Translations under genes and position numbers: made by a program
Assembly (NCBI RefSeq): GCF_014217545.1
Contig: NZ_CP043178.1
Coordinates: 2,852,001 to 2,916,000 of the forward strand
Reading direction: 5' to 3'
DNA from: Pseudarthrobacter sp. NBSH8
GTDB lineage: Bacteria > Actinomycetota > Actinomycetes > Actinomycetales > Micrococcaceae
Length of the DNA stretch: 64,000 nt
Part shown: positions 16,045 to 25,088 of the stretch, piece by piece
How the letters are laid out: each line of letters starts with the position of its first letter
Numbering within the stretch: the stretch's first letter is position 1
The notes under the pieces: model-generated
Told to the model about the DNA's origin: nothing
Database searches by the model: none
Seen by the model: the letters and a program-made list of their open reading frames with translations, nothing else

Positions 16045-16902
16045 GTGGCACCTGGTCGCAGTTTCGTTCGCCCCACCGTGCTGCTGCTTACCCTGGCGCT
16101 GGCGGGCGCCGGAATCTACACGGCAGTCTCGTTCCTGCAGCGCTCCGAAACCCTGGTCTCGGAGCGCTGCACGGCCGACGCCGGAACCCAGAGTGCCGAG
16201 CTCGCAACGGACCAGGCGGTTAATGCCTCACTGATCACAGCGGTTGCCGTGCAGCGCGGGCTACCTCCCCGGGCAGCCAGCATCGCTCTTGCCACCGCCA
16301 TGCAGGAATCCAAGCTGCGCAATATCGCCCATGGCGACCAGGCAGGCCCGGACTCCCGCGGACTCTTCCAGCAACGTCCCTCGCAAGGGTGGGGAACCGA
16401 AGCCCAGGTCATGGACCCGTACTATGCTGCCAATGCGTTCTACGATGCCCTGCTCAAGATTCCCGGCTATGAGTCCCTGGAAATCACCGACGCCGCCCAG
16501 CGTGTCCAGCGCTCGGCCTATCCCCTCGCCTACGCACAACACGAAGATCTGGGCCGCTCCTTCGCGTCCGGCCTGACCGGCCAGACGCCCGCCTCCGTGC
16601 AGTGCACTTTGCGCGCCCCGCAGGAGCCGGGCATCCCCGCCGCCGTCGAGTCCGAGCTCGCCCTGGCGTACGGGCCGCTCGCGATCACCACGGAAATTGA
16701 ATCCCTCGTGGTGGAAGCTGACGGCACCCAGGCATGGTCCGTGGCGCATTGGGCAGTTGCCAACGCGAAGGGCCTGGCGGTGACGCGTGTGGACGTTGCC
16801 GGCCGCAGCTGGGACCGCGAGGCTCAGGACGGCTGGCGGGAATCTGACGCGCCGGCCGGCCAGGTCAACATTACTGTGGCACCGGCCGGCACCGGCAGCT
16901 GA
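16045..16902 (+). CDS. membrane-anchored lysozyme-like (transglycosylase-fold) protein
   Basis: 285 residues from a GTG start 7 nt after the dapD stop, so probably cotranscribed and translationally coupled. One N-terminal membrane segment (about 9-30) leaves the rest outside. Residues about 66-140 resemble the lysozyme/SLT fold: AIALATAMQESKL with a candidate catalytic Glu at 88, then SRGLFQQRPSQGWG and YYAANAFYDAL. The last 90 residues form an unrecognised beta-rich part. The link to dapD suggests peptidoglycan metabolism, but activity is unproven; the family is usually annotated as hypothetical. Confidence 0.6.
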   Translation: MAPGRSFVRPTVLLLTLALAGAGIYTAVSFLQRSETLVSERCTADAGTQSAELATDQAVNASLITAVAVQRGLPPRAASIALATAMQESKLRNIAHGDQAGPDSRGLFQQRPSQGWGTEAQVMDPYYAANAFYDALLKIPGYESLEITDAAQRVQRSAYPLAYAQHEDLGRSFASGLTGQTPASVQCTLRAPQEPGIPAAVESELALAYGPLAITTEIESLVVEADGTQAWSVAHWAVANAKGLAVTRVDVAGRSWDREAQDGWRESDAPAGQVNITVAPAGTGS

Positions 16903-16913
16903 CTGCCCGGTTA

Positions 16914-16945
16914 CTGAGGCCCGCGTGCTGACCGCGGAGCCTCAG
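16914..16945. terminator. hairpin between convergent genes
   Basis: CTGAGGCCCGCG (16914-16925) pairs with CGCGGAGCCTCAG (16933-16945) with one bulged A. It overlaps the stop codon of the leftward gene ending at 16942. Confidence 0.5.
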
Positions 16946-17553
16946 ACCAGGATGTCGACCACGGGCTGGACGTAGCTGCGGAAGAGCTCCGGCGCGGACA
17001 AGAGGTTATGGCTCATGATGATCTTGTCCGGCTCCAGATACCACGCCCGCTGTTCGTTCAGCGGAAGTTCGATAATGGTGAGGGTGAAGTCCCGCGAACC
17101 CCGGCCCACCTCCAGCAGGCGGTCATCCACCATGTCGCCCAACAGCTGGTCCGACCCGCTGGCCACCCGTTCGGCTTCCAGCCTGAAGTACTCACTGCGG
17201 CGCTCCCGTGCCCAGGTCAGTGCTGACCCGAAATGCGCCTGCAGGACACGCTGGAGGGCCGGGGAATTTCCGAATTCCGAAAAATCCGGAGGGGACAGCT
17301 CCGGCGAGGTCTGGGGGTGTGCCTTCAGCAACTGCTCCCACCAGGCTTCCCATTCGGTTTTGAGCGCACTCTGCCCGCCGACGTCGGCCGTGAGGTGCGA
17401 GTGGTCTGCTTGGCGGATCTTCGGCGCGGCATGTGACAACGCAGGGTGGCCTGCGCCGTCGAGTCCTGCCGCGTCCCGGACAAAGAGCGCGATCATCAGA
17501 GGCCCGGACGTATCCGTGGTGATCTGCCAGCCGGAACCACCTGTGTGATGCAT
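16942..17553 (-). CDS. conserved hypothetical protein
   Basis: 203 residues with a strong ribosome binding site (AGGAGGAG, 5-6 nt before the ATG). No signal peptide or membrane segment. The sequence is acidic with several Trp (WEAWWEQLLKAHP, WARERRSEYFRLE, RAWYLEPDKIIMSH) and ends SYVQPVVDILV, so it is probably a folded cytoplasmic protein. I do not recognise a domain. It is a single gene between two convergent/leftward units; proteins like it appear to be confined to Arthrobacter relatives (impression, not checked). Confidence 0.65.
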   Translation of the reverse strand: MHHTGGSGWQITTDTSGPLMIALFVRDAAGLDGAGHPALSHAAPKIRQADHSHLTADVGGQSALKTEWEAWWEQLLKAHPQTSPELSPPDFSEFGNSPALQRVLQAHFGSALTWARERRSEYFRLEAERVASGSDQLLGDMVDDRLLEVGRGSRDFTLTIIELPLNEQRAWYLEPDKIIMSHNLLSAPELFRSYVQPVVDILV

Positions 17554-17647
17554 CCCTACTCCTCCTGTGGCCTGCCTGCACCGGCCTGACCAGCCGGTTC
17601 TGCTTCCCCGGCTCCCAGTCTATTCCCCATGCCACCGGACGGTAATA

Positions 17648-18259
17648 TCAGGCGGCCAGGCTCCTGAGGTGCCGGTCCAGGACATCATGGCACATCTGTG
17701 CCGTCATCCAGGCGGGCTGCAGGAGGGCATGCATGCACAGCCCGTCCAGCGTAGCCAGCAGCCTCTCTGCCTCCACCGCCAGCGATTGCTGCCCGTCGCC
17801 GTCGTCCGGCACGAGGGCCGTGATGACCTGCCCGACGACGGCCGCCACCTCCCGGTGACTCCGGTCTGCCTCAGCCGCGAGGAAGGGGCGGATCCTGGCG
17901 GCGTTTTTGAAGGCCATCCATACACAGGCGTCCACGGCCCGTTCCTCGTCGAGCGGCAGAAATTCGCCCAACAGGGTTAATACCGCTTCACGATGCGGGC
18001 CGGTCCCGGGTACGCTGGCGGCCATCGCCGGCAATGCCGCCGTGAGCCGGACCATGATCCGGTCCACAACCGCGGCAAAGGAATGGCTGAGCAGTTCTTC
18101 GCTGCCGGAAAAGTAGTGCCGGACGGAGCCTACGGCGAGGCCGGCTTCGTCGGCCACCTCCCGCAGTGACGCACGCTCGAGGCCGTCGACGGCGATGATC
18201 CTGAAGACCGCTTGAACGATTTCTGCGCGCCGGGCTTCGGCATCAACAATTTTAGGCAC
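17648..18259 (-). CDS. TetR-family transcriptional regulator
   Basis: 203 residues from a GTG start. The N-terminal helix-turn-helix is clear: RRAEIVQAVFRIIAVDGLE then SLREVADEAGLAVGSVRHYF (about 33-52). The C-terminal part (WMAFKNAARIRPFLA, LDGLCMHALLQP) resembles BetI-type ligand-binding domains. It is divergent from galE by 64 bp, with a near-palindrome TTTAGCAC-N4-GTGCTGAA just upstream that may be its own operator. Ligand unknown. Confidence 0.88.
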   Translation of the reverse strand: MPKIVDAEARRAEIVQAVFRIIAVDGLERASLREVADEAGLAVGSVRHYFSGSEELLSHSFAAVVDRIMVRLTAALPAMAASVPGTGPHREAVLTLLGEFLPLDEERAVDACVWMAFKNAARIRPFLAAEADRSHREVAAVVGQVITALVPDDGDGQQSLAVEAERLLATLDGLCMHALLQPAWMTAQMCHDVLDRHLRSLAA

Positions 18260-18267
18260 CTGTATTA

Positions 18268-18287
18268 TTTAGCACACCCGTGCTGAA
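18268..18287. promoter_or_regulatory. imperfect palindrome, candidate TetR operator
   Basis: TTTAGCAC (18268-18275), 4 nt, GTGCTGAA (18280-18287), one mismatch between the arms. It lies 9 nt before the tetR start, the place expected for autoregulation. Confidence 0.4.
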
Positions 18288-18311
18288 ATCCACTCATCGC
18301 CGGAATTGGGA

Positions 18312-18317
18312 TAGCGT
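18312..18317 (+). promoter_or_regulatory. -10 box for leaderless galE mRNA
   Basis: TAGCGT followed by 6 nt (AGGGGC) and the ATG at 18324. An AGGGG in the gap is too close to act as a normal ribosome binding site. Confidence 0.45.
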
Positions 18318-18323
18318 AGGGGC

Positions 18324-19337
18324 ATGAAAATTCTGGTCACAGGTGGCACCGGGTACATCGGTTCGCACACAGTCTTGTCCCTGCAGGAAGCCGGCCACGA
18401 TGTGGTGGTGATCGATAACCTGGTGAACTCCAGCGAGGAGTCCCTGCGCCGGGTTGCCGAACTCAGCGGCAAGACCGCGGAATTCCACAACGTGGACCTG
18501 GTGGACGAAGCCGCCGTTGAAGGCGTCTTTGCCGCCCACGCGATCGACGCCGTGATCCACTTTGCCGGGCTTAAGGCCGTGGGCGAGTCGGTCCGCGAAC
18601 CGCTCAAGTACTACTACAACAACCTCGTGGGCACGCTGAACCTGATCCGGGTCATGGACCGCCACGATGTCCGCTCCATCGTCTTCAGTTCATCCGCCAC
18701 CGTATACGGGGAGCACAATCCCATCCCCTACGTGGAAAAGATGGAGATCGGCGCCAACAACCCGTACGGCCGCACCAAGGAACAGATCGAGGACATCCTC
18801 GCCGATCTGGGCGCCGCTGACAGCCGCTGGCACATAGCCCTCCTGCGCTACTTCAACCCGGTGGGCGCACACCCGTCGGGCCGCATCGGCGAGGATCCCC
18901 AGGGCATCCCCAACAACCTGGTGCCCTTCATCGCCCAGGTGGCCGTGGGACGCCGCGACAAGCTCATGGTGTTCGGCGGCGACTACGACACACCTGACGG
19001 CACCTGCCTGCGGGACTACATCCACGTCGTCGATCTCGCCGAAGGCCACGTGGCCGCCCTCAACCACGTTGCGGACCGCCCAGGCGTCTACCGCTGGAAC
19101 CTGGGCTCCGGAAAGGGGTCCTCGGTCCTGGAGGTCCTTCGGTCCTTCGAGAAGGCCGTGGGCCAGCCCATCCCCTACGAGGTCACCGGACGCCGTGCGG
19201 GCGACCTCCCGGCCTTCTGGGCGGATGCAACCTCCGCCCTGGCCGACCTGAGCTGGTCCACCACCAAGACCGTGGACCAGATGTGCGAGGACCACTGGCG
19301 CTGGCAGAAGAACAACCCCCTCGGCTACTCGGCTTAA
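18324..19337 (+). CDS. galE: UDP-glucose 4-epimerase
   Basis: 337 residues, the normal size. NAD-binding motif GGTGYIGSHT (about 7-16), catalytic SSSATVYG with Ser-Thr and the YxxxK pair in PYGRTKEQ, and the sugar-binding LRYFNPVGAH are intact. It interconverts UDP-glucose and UDP-galactose for galactose use and surface glycans. Monocistronic, ended by a long hairpin. Confidence 0.95.
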   Translation: MKILVTGGTGYIGSHTVLSLQEAGHDVVVIDNLVNSSEESLRRVAELSGKTAEFHNVDLVDEAAVEGVFAAHAIDAVIHFAGLKAVGESVREPLKYYYNNLVGTLNLIRVMDRHDVRSIVFSSSATVYGEHNPIPYVEKMEIGANNPYGRTKEQIEDILADLGAADSRWHIALLRYFNPVGAHPSGRIGEDPQGIPNNLVPFIAQVAVGRRDKLMVFGGDYDTPDGTCLRDYIHVVDLAEGHVAALNHVADRPGVYRWNLGSGKGSSVLEVLRSFEKAVGQPIPYEVTGRRAGDLPAFWADATSALADLSWSTTKTVDQMCEDHWRWQKNNPLGYSA

Positions 19338-19341
19338 ACAG

Positions 19342-19404
19342 CAACGCGGGGTCACTTACGGCCCGTCCCGAAGCTCGGGATGGGCCGTAAGTGACCCCGC
19401 GTTG
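19342..19404. terminator. very long hairpin between galE and citrate synthase
   Basis: A 63-nt inverted repeat with arms 19342-19371 and 19375-19404, one internal mismatch and an AGC loop. It lies between convergent stops and should stop transcription from both sides. The arms include GGGGTCACTTACGGCCCG, a sequence that looks like a mobile or repeated hairpin family rather than an ordinary terminator. Confidence 0.8.
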
Positions 19405-19420
19405 TTCTGTAGCGGAGTTC

Positions 19421-20704
19421 TTAGCGGGCCGGGTAGTCGCGCTCGGGCTCGCCGATGTACAGCTGGCGCGGGCGGCCGATCTTGGTGTTCGGGTCGCTGA
19501 TCATTTCACGCCACTGGGCGATCCAGCCCGGCAGGCGGCCGATCGCGAACAGGACGGTGAACATCTTCTCCGGGAAGCCCATCGCCTTGTAGATCAGGCC
19601 GGTGTAGAAGTCCACGTTCGGGTAGAGCTTGCGCTGGATGAAGTAGTCATCGTTCAGCGCCTTGTCTTCCAGACGCATGGCGATCTCGAGCAGTTCGTCG
19701 TTGCCGCCGAGCTTGGTGAGGATTTCGTGGGCCGTGGCCTTGACGATCTTGGCGCGCGGATCGTAATTCTTGTAGACGCGGTGTCCGAAGCCCATAAGGC
19801 GGACGCCGTCTTCCTTGTTCTTGACCTTCTCCATGTAATCCTCCGGCTTGGTGCCGTCGGCCTGGATCTGGCGGAGCATCTTCAGCACTGCCTCGTTGGC
19901 GCCGCCGTGGGCGGGACCGAACAGGGCGTTGATGCCGGCCGACACCGACGCGAAGAGGTTGGCGTTGGAGGAGCCCACCAGGCGCACCGTGGACGTCGAA
20001 CAGTTCTGCTCGTGGTCGGCGTGCAGGATCAGGAGAAGGTCCAGCGCCTTGGCGATGACCGGGTCTACTTCGTACTGCTCGGCGGGAAGGCCGAAGCTGA
20101 GGCGAAGGAAGTTCTCCACGAGGTTGTGGGAGTTGTCGGGGTACAGCATGGGCTGGCCGATGCTCTTCTTGAGAGCGTAGGCGGCGATGACCGGCATCTT
20201 GGCCAGCAGCCGGTACGTGGAGACCTCTACCTGCTCAGCGTTGAACGGATCCAGCGAGTCCTGGTAGAACGTGGACAGCGCCGACACGGCCGAAGAGAGC
20301 ACAGGCATCGGGTGAGCATCACGGGGGAAGCCGCTGAAGAAGCCCTTGAGCTCTTCGTGCAGCAACGTGTGGTGACGGATCCGCTGGTCGAAGGCTTCCA
20401 GTTCCGTGGGGCTGGGCAGGTTGCCGTAGATCAGCAGGTAAGACACCTCGAGGAAGCTGGAGTGCTGCGCCAGCTGTTCGATGGGGTACCCGCGGTAACG
20501 CAGGATGCCGGCATCGCCGTCGATGTAGGTAATTGCGGACGTGGTTGCTGCGGTGTTCATGAAGCCGGGGTCAAAGGTGACTGCGCCCGTCTGCTTGAGC
20601 AGCTTGGAAACGTCGTAACCTTCGTTTCCTTCAACAACCTGGATGCGCGGGAGCTTGAGCTCGCCTCCTGCATGGTGCAGGGTTGCGCTGTTGGTCTCAG
20701 TCAT
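19421..20704 (-). CDS. gltA: citrate synthase
   Basis: 427 residues from the ATG at 20704, which has GAAGGGG 6 nt upstream; the open frame continues 92 codons further but without family similarity. Type II (hexameric) citrate synthase features: HADHEQNCSTSTVR, GPAHGGANEAVLKML, GHRVYKNYDPR with the catalytic His, and the C-terminal VLFAIGRLPGWIAQW. It condenses acetyl-CoA and oxaloacetate at the entry to the TCA cycle. Confidence 0.96.
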   Translation of the reverse strand: MTETNSATLHHAGGELKLPRIQVVEGNEGYDVSKLLKQTGAVTFDPGFMNTAATTSAITYIDGDAGILRYRGYPIEQLAQHSSFLEVSYLLIYGNLPSPTELEAFDQRIRHHTLLHEELKGFFSGFPRDAHPMPVLSSAVSALSTFYQDSLDPFNAEQVEVSTYRLLAKMPVIAAYALKKSIGQPMLYPDNSHNLVENFLRLSFGLPAEQYEVDPVIAKALDLLLILHADHEQNCSTSTVRLVGSSNANLFASVSAGINALFGPAHGGANEAVLKMLRQIQADGTKPEDYMEKVKNKEDGVRLMGFGHRVYKNYDPRAKIVKATAHEILTKLGGNDELLEIAMRLEDKALNDDYFIQRKLYPNVDFYTGLIYKAMGFPEKMFTVLFAIGRLPGWIAQWREMISDPNTKIGRPRQLYIGEPERDYPAR

Positions 20705-20933
20705 GGAGTCCCCTTCATGAGGCGCGTGGGCCTCTGTCGAAAGCTTGATCCAACATCCGGTGAGCCGTGGCACTGACCCTGTTCTTCCAGGAATCCAACA
20801 CCCGGGCTGCCTTCTTGTAGAAAGCCACCATTGATAGTCACTTAAAAAGTACCGCCCGATTGCGGGTGTCACTAATCGGAGGCGCGGGAAACCCCCGCAA
20901 AATGCCGTCTTTGTGGCGCGAGTCACATGATTG

Positions 20934-22082
20934 TTACGGCGTCGTGGCCAGTCTGCCCACGGCCGCGTCAATCCGCTCATCCGTGCCCGTCAGGGCGACA
21001 CGCACAAACCCGTTGCCGGCCTCGCCGTAAAATACGCCCGGACCCACCACGATGCCCCGCTCAGCCAGCCGCGCCACCGTGTCCCAGGTGCTCTCCCCGG
21101 CGGTGGACCAAAGGTACAGTCCGGCGTCGGAATCCTTGATCTCCAGCCCGAAGCCCTGCAGCGCCGGCATCAGGCGCTCCCGGCGTCCGCGGTACAGGTT
21201 TTTCTGGGCCTGGACATGGATGTCATCGCCCAGCGCAACCCGCATTGCTTCCTGCACCGGGTAGGGGACGATCATGCCCGCATGCTTGCGGCTGTTGACG
21301 AGGTTAGCCATGATGGCCGGGTCACCGGCCACGAACGCGGCGCGGTAGCCTGCCACGTTGGACTGCTTGCTCAACGAGTACACAGCCAGGAGTCCCTCGT
21401 GGGACCCGCCGGAAACGCGATGATCCAGGATGCTGGGAACTGGCTCGCCGCCTCGCTGTGCGTCCCAGGCGCCCCACCCGAGCTCGGCGTAGCACTCGTC
21501 CGACGCCACCACGGCGCCCAGGTCGCGGGCTTGCGCCACAATGGCTTGGAGTGACTCAACACCCCTTACGCTTCCGGTGGGGTTGCCCGGAGAGTTCACC
21601 CAGATCAGCCGCACGCGGGAGCGTGTGCTCTGGTCCAACTCGTCGAGATTGTCGGTAGCCACAGAAGTAACGCCGGCGAACGTAGCCCCGATGTCGTAGG
21701 TGGGGTAAGCAACCTTGGGACGGACGACGACGTCGCCCGGTTTCAGCCCGAGCAGGAGCGGCAGCCACGCCACCAGTTCCTTGGAGCCCACGGTGGGCAT
21801 GACGTTCTTAGGGTCCAGACCGGGGACGCCGCGGCGGCGCTCAAACCATGCCGCAATGGCTTCCCGCAATGGAACGGTGCCGTGAACGGTGGGGTATCCC
21901 GGCGCGTCCGCGGCGGCCTTGAGGGCAGTCTGGATCAGTGCGGGAGTAGGGTCGACGGGCGTGCCGATCGACAGGTTTACGGCCCCGCCGGGGTGCTCAG
22001 CTGCCTTGGCCAGGTACGGAGCCATGGCCTCCCACGGGTAGTCGGGCAGGCTCAGGCCAAAGCCGTTCACGGCTGCGGTCAA
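20934..22082 (-). CDS. dapC: succinyldiaminopimelate transaminase
   Basis: 382 residues from a TTG start. A class I/II PLP aminotransferase: NLSIGTPVDPTP near the start, VNSPGNPTG (about 166-174), the PLP lysine in YSLSKQSNVAGYR (about 237-249). The combination with a ferredoxin gene just upstream (14 nt) is that of Rv1178/fdxC in M. tuberculosis as I recall. It gives the third succinylase-branch enzyme in this window beside dapD and dapE. Other transaminase activity cannot be excluded. Confidence 0.85.
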   Translation of the reverse strand: MTAAVNGFGLSLPDYPWEAMAPYLAKAAEHPGGAVNLSIGTPVDPTPALIQTALKAAADAPGYPTVHGTVPLREAIAAWFERRRGVPGLDPKNVMPTVGSKELVAWLPLLLGLKPGDVVVRPKVAYPTYDIGATFAGVTSVATDNLDELDQSTRSRVRLIWVNSPGNPTGSVRGVESLQAIVAQARDLGAVVASDECYAELGWGAWDAQRGGEPVPSILDHRVSGGSHEGLLAVYSLSKQSNVAGYRAAFVAGDPAIMANLVNSRKHAGMIVPYPVQEAMRVALGDDIHVQAQKNLYRGRRERLMPALQGFGLEIKDSDAGLYLWSTAGESTWDTVARLAERGIVVGPGVFYGEAGNGFVRVALTGTDERIDAAVGRLATTP

Positions 22083-22095
22083 CGCGCTGCCCGGC

Positions 22096-22422
22096 TCAGT
22101 GGTCTTGGTTCTGCAGCGGCAGGGCGGCGATCATCGGGTGGTCCTTGCCCGTGTTGCCCACCTTCGCGGCGCCACCGGGCGAGCCCAGGTCATCGAAGAA
22201 TTCGACGTTGGCCTTGTAGTAGTCAGCCCACTCTTCAGGAGTGTCATCCTCGTAATAGATGGCCTCCACGGGGCAGACCGGCTCACAGGCACCACAGTCG
22301 ACACACTCATCGGGGTGGATGTACAAGGAACGTTCACCCTCATAGATGCAGTCAACGGGGCACTCCTCAATACATGCCTTGTCCTTGACATCTACACACG
22401 GCTGCGCGATTACGTACGTCAC
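22096..22422 (-). CDS. fdxA: 7Fe ferredoxin FdxA/FdxC
   Basis: 108 residues from a GTG at 22422, preceded by GGAG and AAGGGA. The start MTYVIAQPCVDVKDKACIEECP and the CIEECPVDCIY motif, then CVDCGACEPVCPVEAI, are those of actinobacterial seven-iron ferredoxins with one 3Fe-4S and one 4Fe-4S cluster. The extended frame upstream lacks similarity. The last 35 residues after PEEWADYY are the usual C-terminal extension. It donates electrons, typically to cytochromes P450 or oxidoreductases. It lies 13 nt before dapC. Confidence 0.93.
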   Translation of the reverse strand: MTYVIAQPCVDVKDKACIEECPVDCIYEGERSLYIHPDECVDCGACEPVCPVEAIYYEDDTPEEWADYYKANVEFFDDLGSPGGAAKVGNTGKDHPMIAALPLQNQDH

Positions 22423-22544
22423 GTCCCTTGCCTCTCCACGATATTTCCCGGCAATGGCCGGCACTTGAATCCGGCACCGGCCGGACAATTGACTTCTGAG
22501 CTTATTATCTCCCAGCCCATCCACGCGAACCTAGCGGGCCGCCT

Positions 22545-22550
22545 TAGTAT
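22545..22550 (+). promoter_or_regulatory. -10 box for the SH3-like small gene
   Basis: TAGTAT followed by 6 nt (GAACTG) and the GTG at 22557; no ribosome binding site. Leaderless arrangement. Confidence 0.5.
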
Positions 22551-22556
22551 GAACTG

Positions 22557-22802
22557 GTGAGTCCCGCCCAGCCTACGCCCCGAGAATTTCTGGCCAGCGC
22601 CCCGCCCGGAACCCGGGTTGTAGTCCGTTACCGGATCGACGGCGGCCTGACCGACGCCCTGGGGCACCTGGTGGCCACTGACGACGGCGGCTGCACAGTC
22701 CGCACGCGGAAGGCCGACATCGTGATCCCCCTGGACCTCGTGGTGGCGGCCAAGGAAGTGCCGCCGGCGCCCGAGCGCCGCCCAGCCCGCGTCCGCAACT
22801 GA
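22557..22802 (+). CDS. small SH3-like protein (Rv0428c N-terminal type)
   Basis: 81 residues from a GTG. The core, GTRVVVRYRIDGGLTDALGHL and GCTVRTRKADIVIPLDLVVAAKEVPP, is like the SH3-type domain that precedes the acetyltransferase domain in Rv0428c-like proteins; here the acetyltransferase part is absent and the protein stops after a short basic tail. It is divergent from fdxA and convergent with typA. Role unknown. Confidence 0.75.
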   Translation: MSPAQPTPREFLASAPPGTRVVVRYRIDGGLTDALGHLVATDDGGCTVRTRKADIVIPLDLVVAAKEVPPAPERRPARVRN

Positions 22803-22825
22803 CACTCCCCTGACACAAAAGAAAC

Positions 22826-22867
22826 TGCCGGCACGCCGGCGGGGTTCCCGCCTGCCGTACCGGCAGC
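22826..22867. terminator. hairpin between the SH3-like gene and typA
   Basis: CTGCCGG at 22826-22832 pairs with CCGGCAG at 22861-22867, and GGCGGG with CCCGCC closes a GTTC loop. Placed between convergent stops. Confidence 0.6.
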
Positions 22868-22889
22868 TTCAGTGACGTGCTATTCAGGA

Positions 22890-24818
22890 CTAGGCCTTGG
22901 CGCGTGCCCGTGTGGACTTGGCGCGTTCGCTGGCGTCCAGGATGAGCTTCCGGATACGGATGGACTCCGGGGTCACCTCAACGCACTCGTCTTCGCGGGC
23001 GAATTCCAAGGATTCTTCCAAAGTCAGGTTGCGCGGCGGCGTCATGTTCTCGAAGGTGTCCGAGGACGCTGCACGCATGTTGGTGAGCTGCTTTTCCCTG
23101 GTGATGTTCACGTCCATGTCATCGGCGCGGGAGTTCTCGCCAACGATCATGCCTTCGTAAACCTCGGAGGTGGGCTGCACGAAGAATGACATGCGTTCCT
23201 GGAGCTTGATCATCGCGAACGGGGTGACCACGCCAGAGCGGTCAGCCACGATCGAACCGTTGGTGCGGTACTCGATGGGGCCGGCCCACGGCTCGTAGCC
23301 CTCGGCGATGGAGGAAGCAATGCCGGCACCGCGGGTGTCGGTGAGGAACTTGGTGCGGAAGCCGATCAGGCCACGGGCCGGAACGATGAACTCCATGCGG
23401 CACCAGCCGGTGCCGTGGTTGGCCATGTTGGTCATGCGGCCCTTGCGGGCTGCCATCAGCTGGGTGACGGCACCGAGGTACTCTTCCGGCACGTCGATGG
23501 TCATGTGTTCCATCGGCTCGTGGATCTTGCCGTCGACGGTCTTGGTGACAACCTGCGGCTTGCCGACAGTCAGTTCGAAGCCTTCACGTCGCATCTGCTC
23601 AACCAGGATGGCCAGCGCCAGCTCGCCACGGCCCTGGACTTCCCAGGCGTCGGGACGCTCGGTGGGGAGAACCTTGATTGAGACGTTACCGATCAGTTCC
23701 TTGTCCAGGCGGTCCTTGACCTGGCGGGCCGTGACCTTGGCGCCCTTGACCCGGCCGGCCAGCGGCGAGGTGTTGATACCGATGGTCATGGAGATGGCAG
23801 GATCGTCCACGGTGATCAGCGGCAGCGGCTGCGGGTTGTCGACGTCGGTCAGGGTCTCACCAATGGTGATTTCCTCGATACCGGCAACGGCGACGATTTC
23901 GCCCGGACCTGCAGACTCGGTGGGAACACGGTCCAGCGCCTTGGTGGCCAGCAGTTCGGTGATCTTGACGTTCTTGAGCTCTCCGTTGGCGCGGGCCCAG
24001 GCAACGGTCTGGCCCTTGCGCAGGGTGCCGTTGTAGATGCGCAGCAACGCGAGGCGGCCCAGGAACGGGGAGGCGTCCAGGTTGGTCACGTGTGCCTGGA
24101 GGACACCGTTCGGGTTATACGTCGGGGCCGGGATGTGCTCGATGATGGTCTTGAACAGCGGCTCAAGGTCTTCGTTGTCCGGAGCGGAGCCGTCGGCGGG
24201 CTGGTCCAGGGAGGCGCGGCCCACCCTCGCTGCTGCGTAGACAACCGGAACTTCAAGGATCTTGTCGAGGTCCAGGTCCGGAACTTCGTCGGCGAGGTCC
24301 GAGGCGAGGCCCAGGAGGAGGTCCATCGACTCGTGGACAACTTCCTCGATGCGGGCGTCGGGGCGGTCCGTCTTGTTGACGAGGAGAATGACCGGCAGGT
24401 GCGCGGCCAGGGCCTTGCGCAGCACGAAGCGGGTCTGGGGCAGCGGGCCCTCGGATGCGTCAACGAGGAGCACAACGCCGTCCACCATGGAGAGGCCGCG
24501 CTCTACTTCGCCGCCGAAGTCGGCGTGGCCGGGGGTGTCGATGACGTTAATGGTGATGGTTTCACCGTTGGAAGACGGTCCGTTGTAGGCCACGGTGGTG
24601 TTCTTGGCCAGGATGGTGATGCCCTTTTCGCGTTCCAGGTCACCGGAGTCCATCACACGGTCTTCGAGGTGGTTGTGTTCGGCAAAGGAGTTGGTCTGCT
24701 TGAGCATGGCGTCGACCAGAGTGGTCTTGCCGTGGTCAACGTGGGCCACGATCGCGACGTTGCGGAGGTCACTGCGTGATGCAGTGGCTACCGCAGTGTT
24801 GGTGGTGGTTTCAGACAT
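22890..24818 (-). CDS. typA: ribosome-binding GTPase TypA/BipA
   Basis: 642 residues. G1 [10 protein letters not shown] (about 25-34), G3 DTPGHADF, G4 NKTDR are intact, followed by EF-G-like domains III/V ([20 protein letters not shown]) and the TypA-specific C-terminal domain. It binds the ribosome under stress or cold and affects assembly. The extra C-terminal Lys/Arg/Ala-rich residues (after LDASERAKS) make it slightly longer than enterobacterial BipA. Single gene with 270 bp before the next divergent start. Confidence 0.95.
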   Translation of the reverse strand: MSETTTNTAVATASRSDLRNVAIVAHVDHGKTTLVDAMLKQTNSFAEHNHLEDRVMDSGDLEREKGITILAKNTTVAYNGPSSNGETITINVIDTPGHADFGGEVERGLSMVDGVVLLVDASEGPLPQTRFVLRKALAAHLPVILLVNKTDRPDARIEEVVHESMDLLLGLASDLADEVPDLDLDKILEVPVVYAAARVGRASLDQPADGSAPDNEDLEPLFKTIIEHIPAPTYNPNGVLQAHVTNLDASPFLGRLALLRIYNGTLRKGQTVAWARANGELKNVKITELLATKALDRVPTESAGPGEIVAVAGIEEITIGETLTDVDNPQPLPLITVDDPAISMTIGINTSPLAGRVKGAKVTARQVKDRLDKELIGNVSIKVLPTERPDAWEVQGRGELALAILVEQMRREGFELTVGKPQVVTKTVDGKIHEPMEHMTIDVPEEYLGAVTQLMAARKGRMTNMANHGTGWCRMEFIVPARGLIGFRTKFLTDTRGAGIASSIAEGYEPWAGPIEYRTNGSIVADRSGVVTPFAMIKLQERMSFFVQPTSEVYEGMIVGENSRADDMDVNITREKQLTNMRAASSDTFENMTPPRNLTLEESLEFAREDECVEVTPESIRIRKLILDASERAKSTRARAKA

Positions 24819-25088
24819 GCGTGATTGCTCGATTCAGTGGTGAAGTCAGCTGTTGTATCGCGACATTTCCAACCGGAACGCACGACGGATTAGCCCAATA
24901 ACACAGGGCTCCTTCCCTCATTCTAAACGCTGAGCCTATTGTTGGCCTAAAAATTTCGGATCGGCCCAGTTTGTCCGGTAAGCAATTTCGGCGCGCCACG
25001 CCTCAAAGAGTGATCAAGCTCACTGGATATTTATGACTTGATGCCACATCATTGCTGTGATAGCCACAGCAAGCCCGGAGAACCCCTG

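Noticed and set aside
19391..20776. 461-codon open frame antisense to citrate synthase
   Set aside because: It mirrors the strongly conserved gltA gene, has the Val/Gly/Asp/His-rich composition of antisense frames in high-GC DNA, and lacks a ribosome binding site and any motif.
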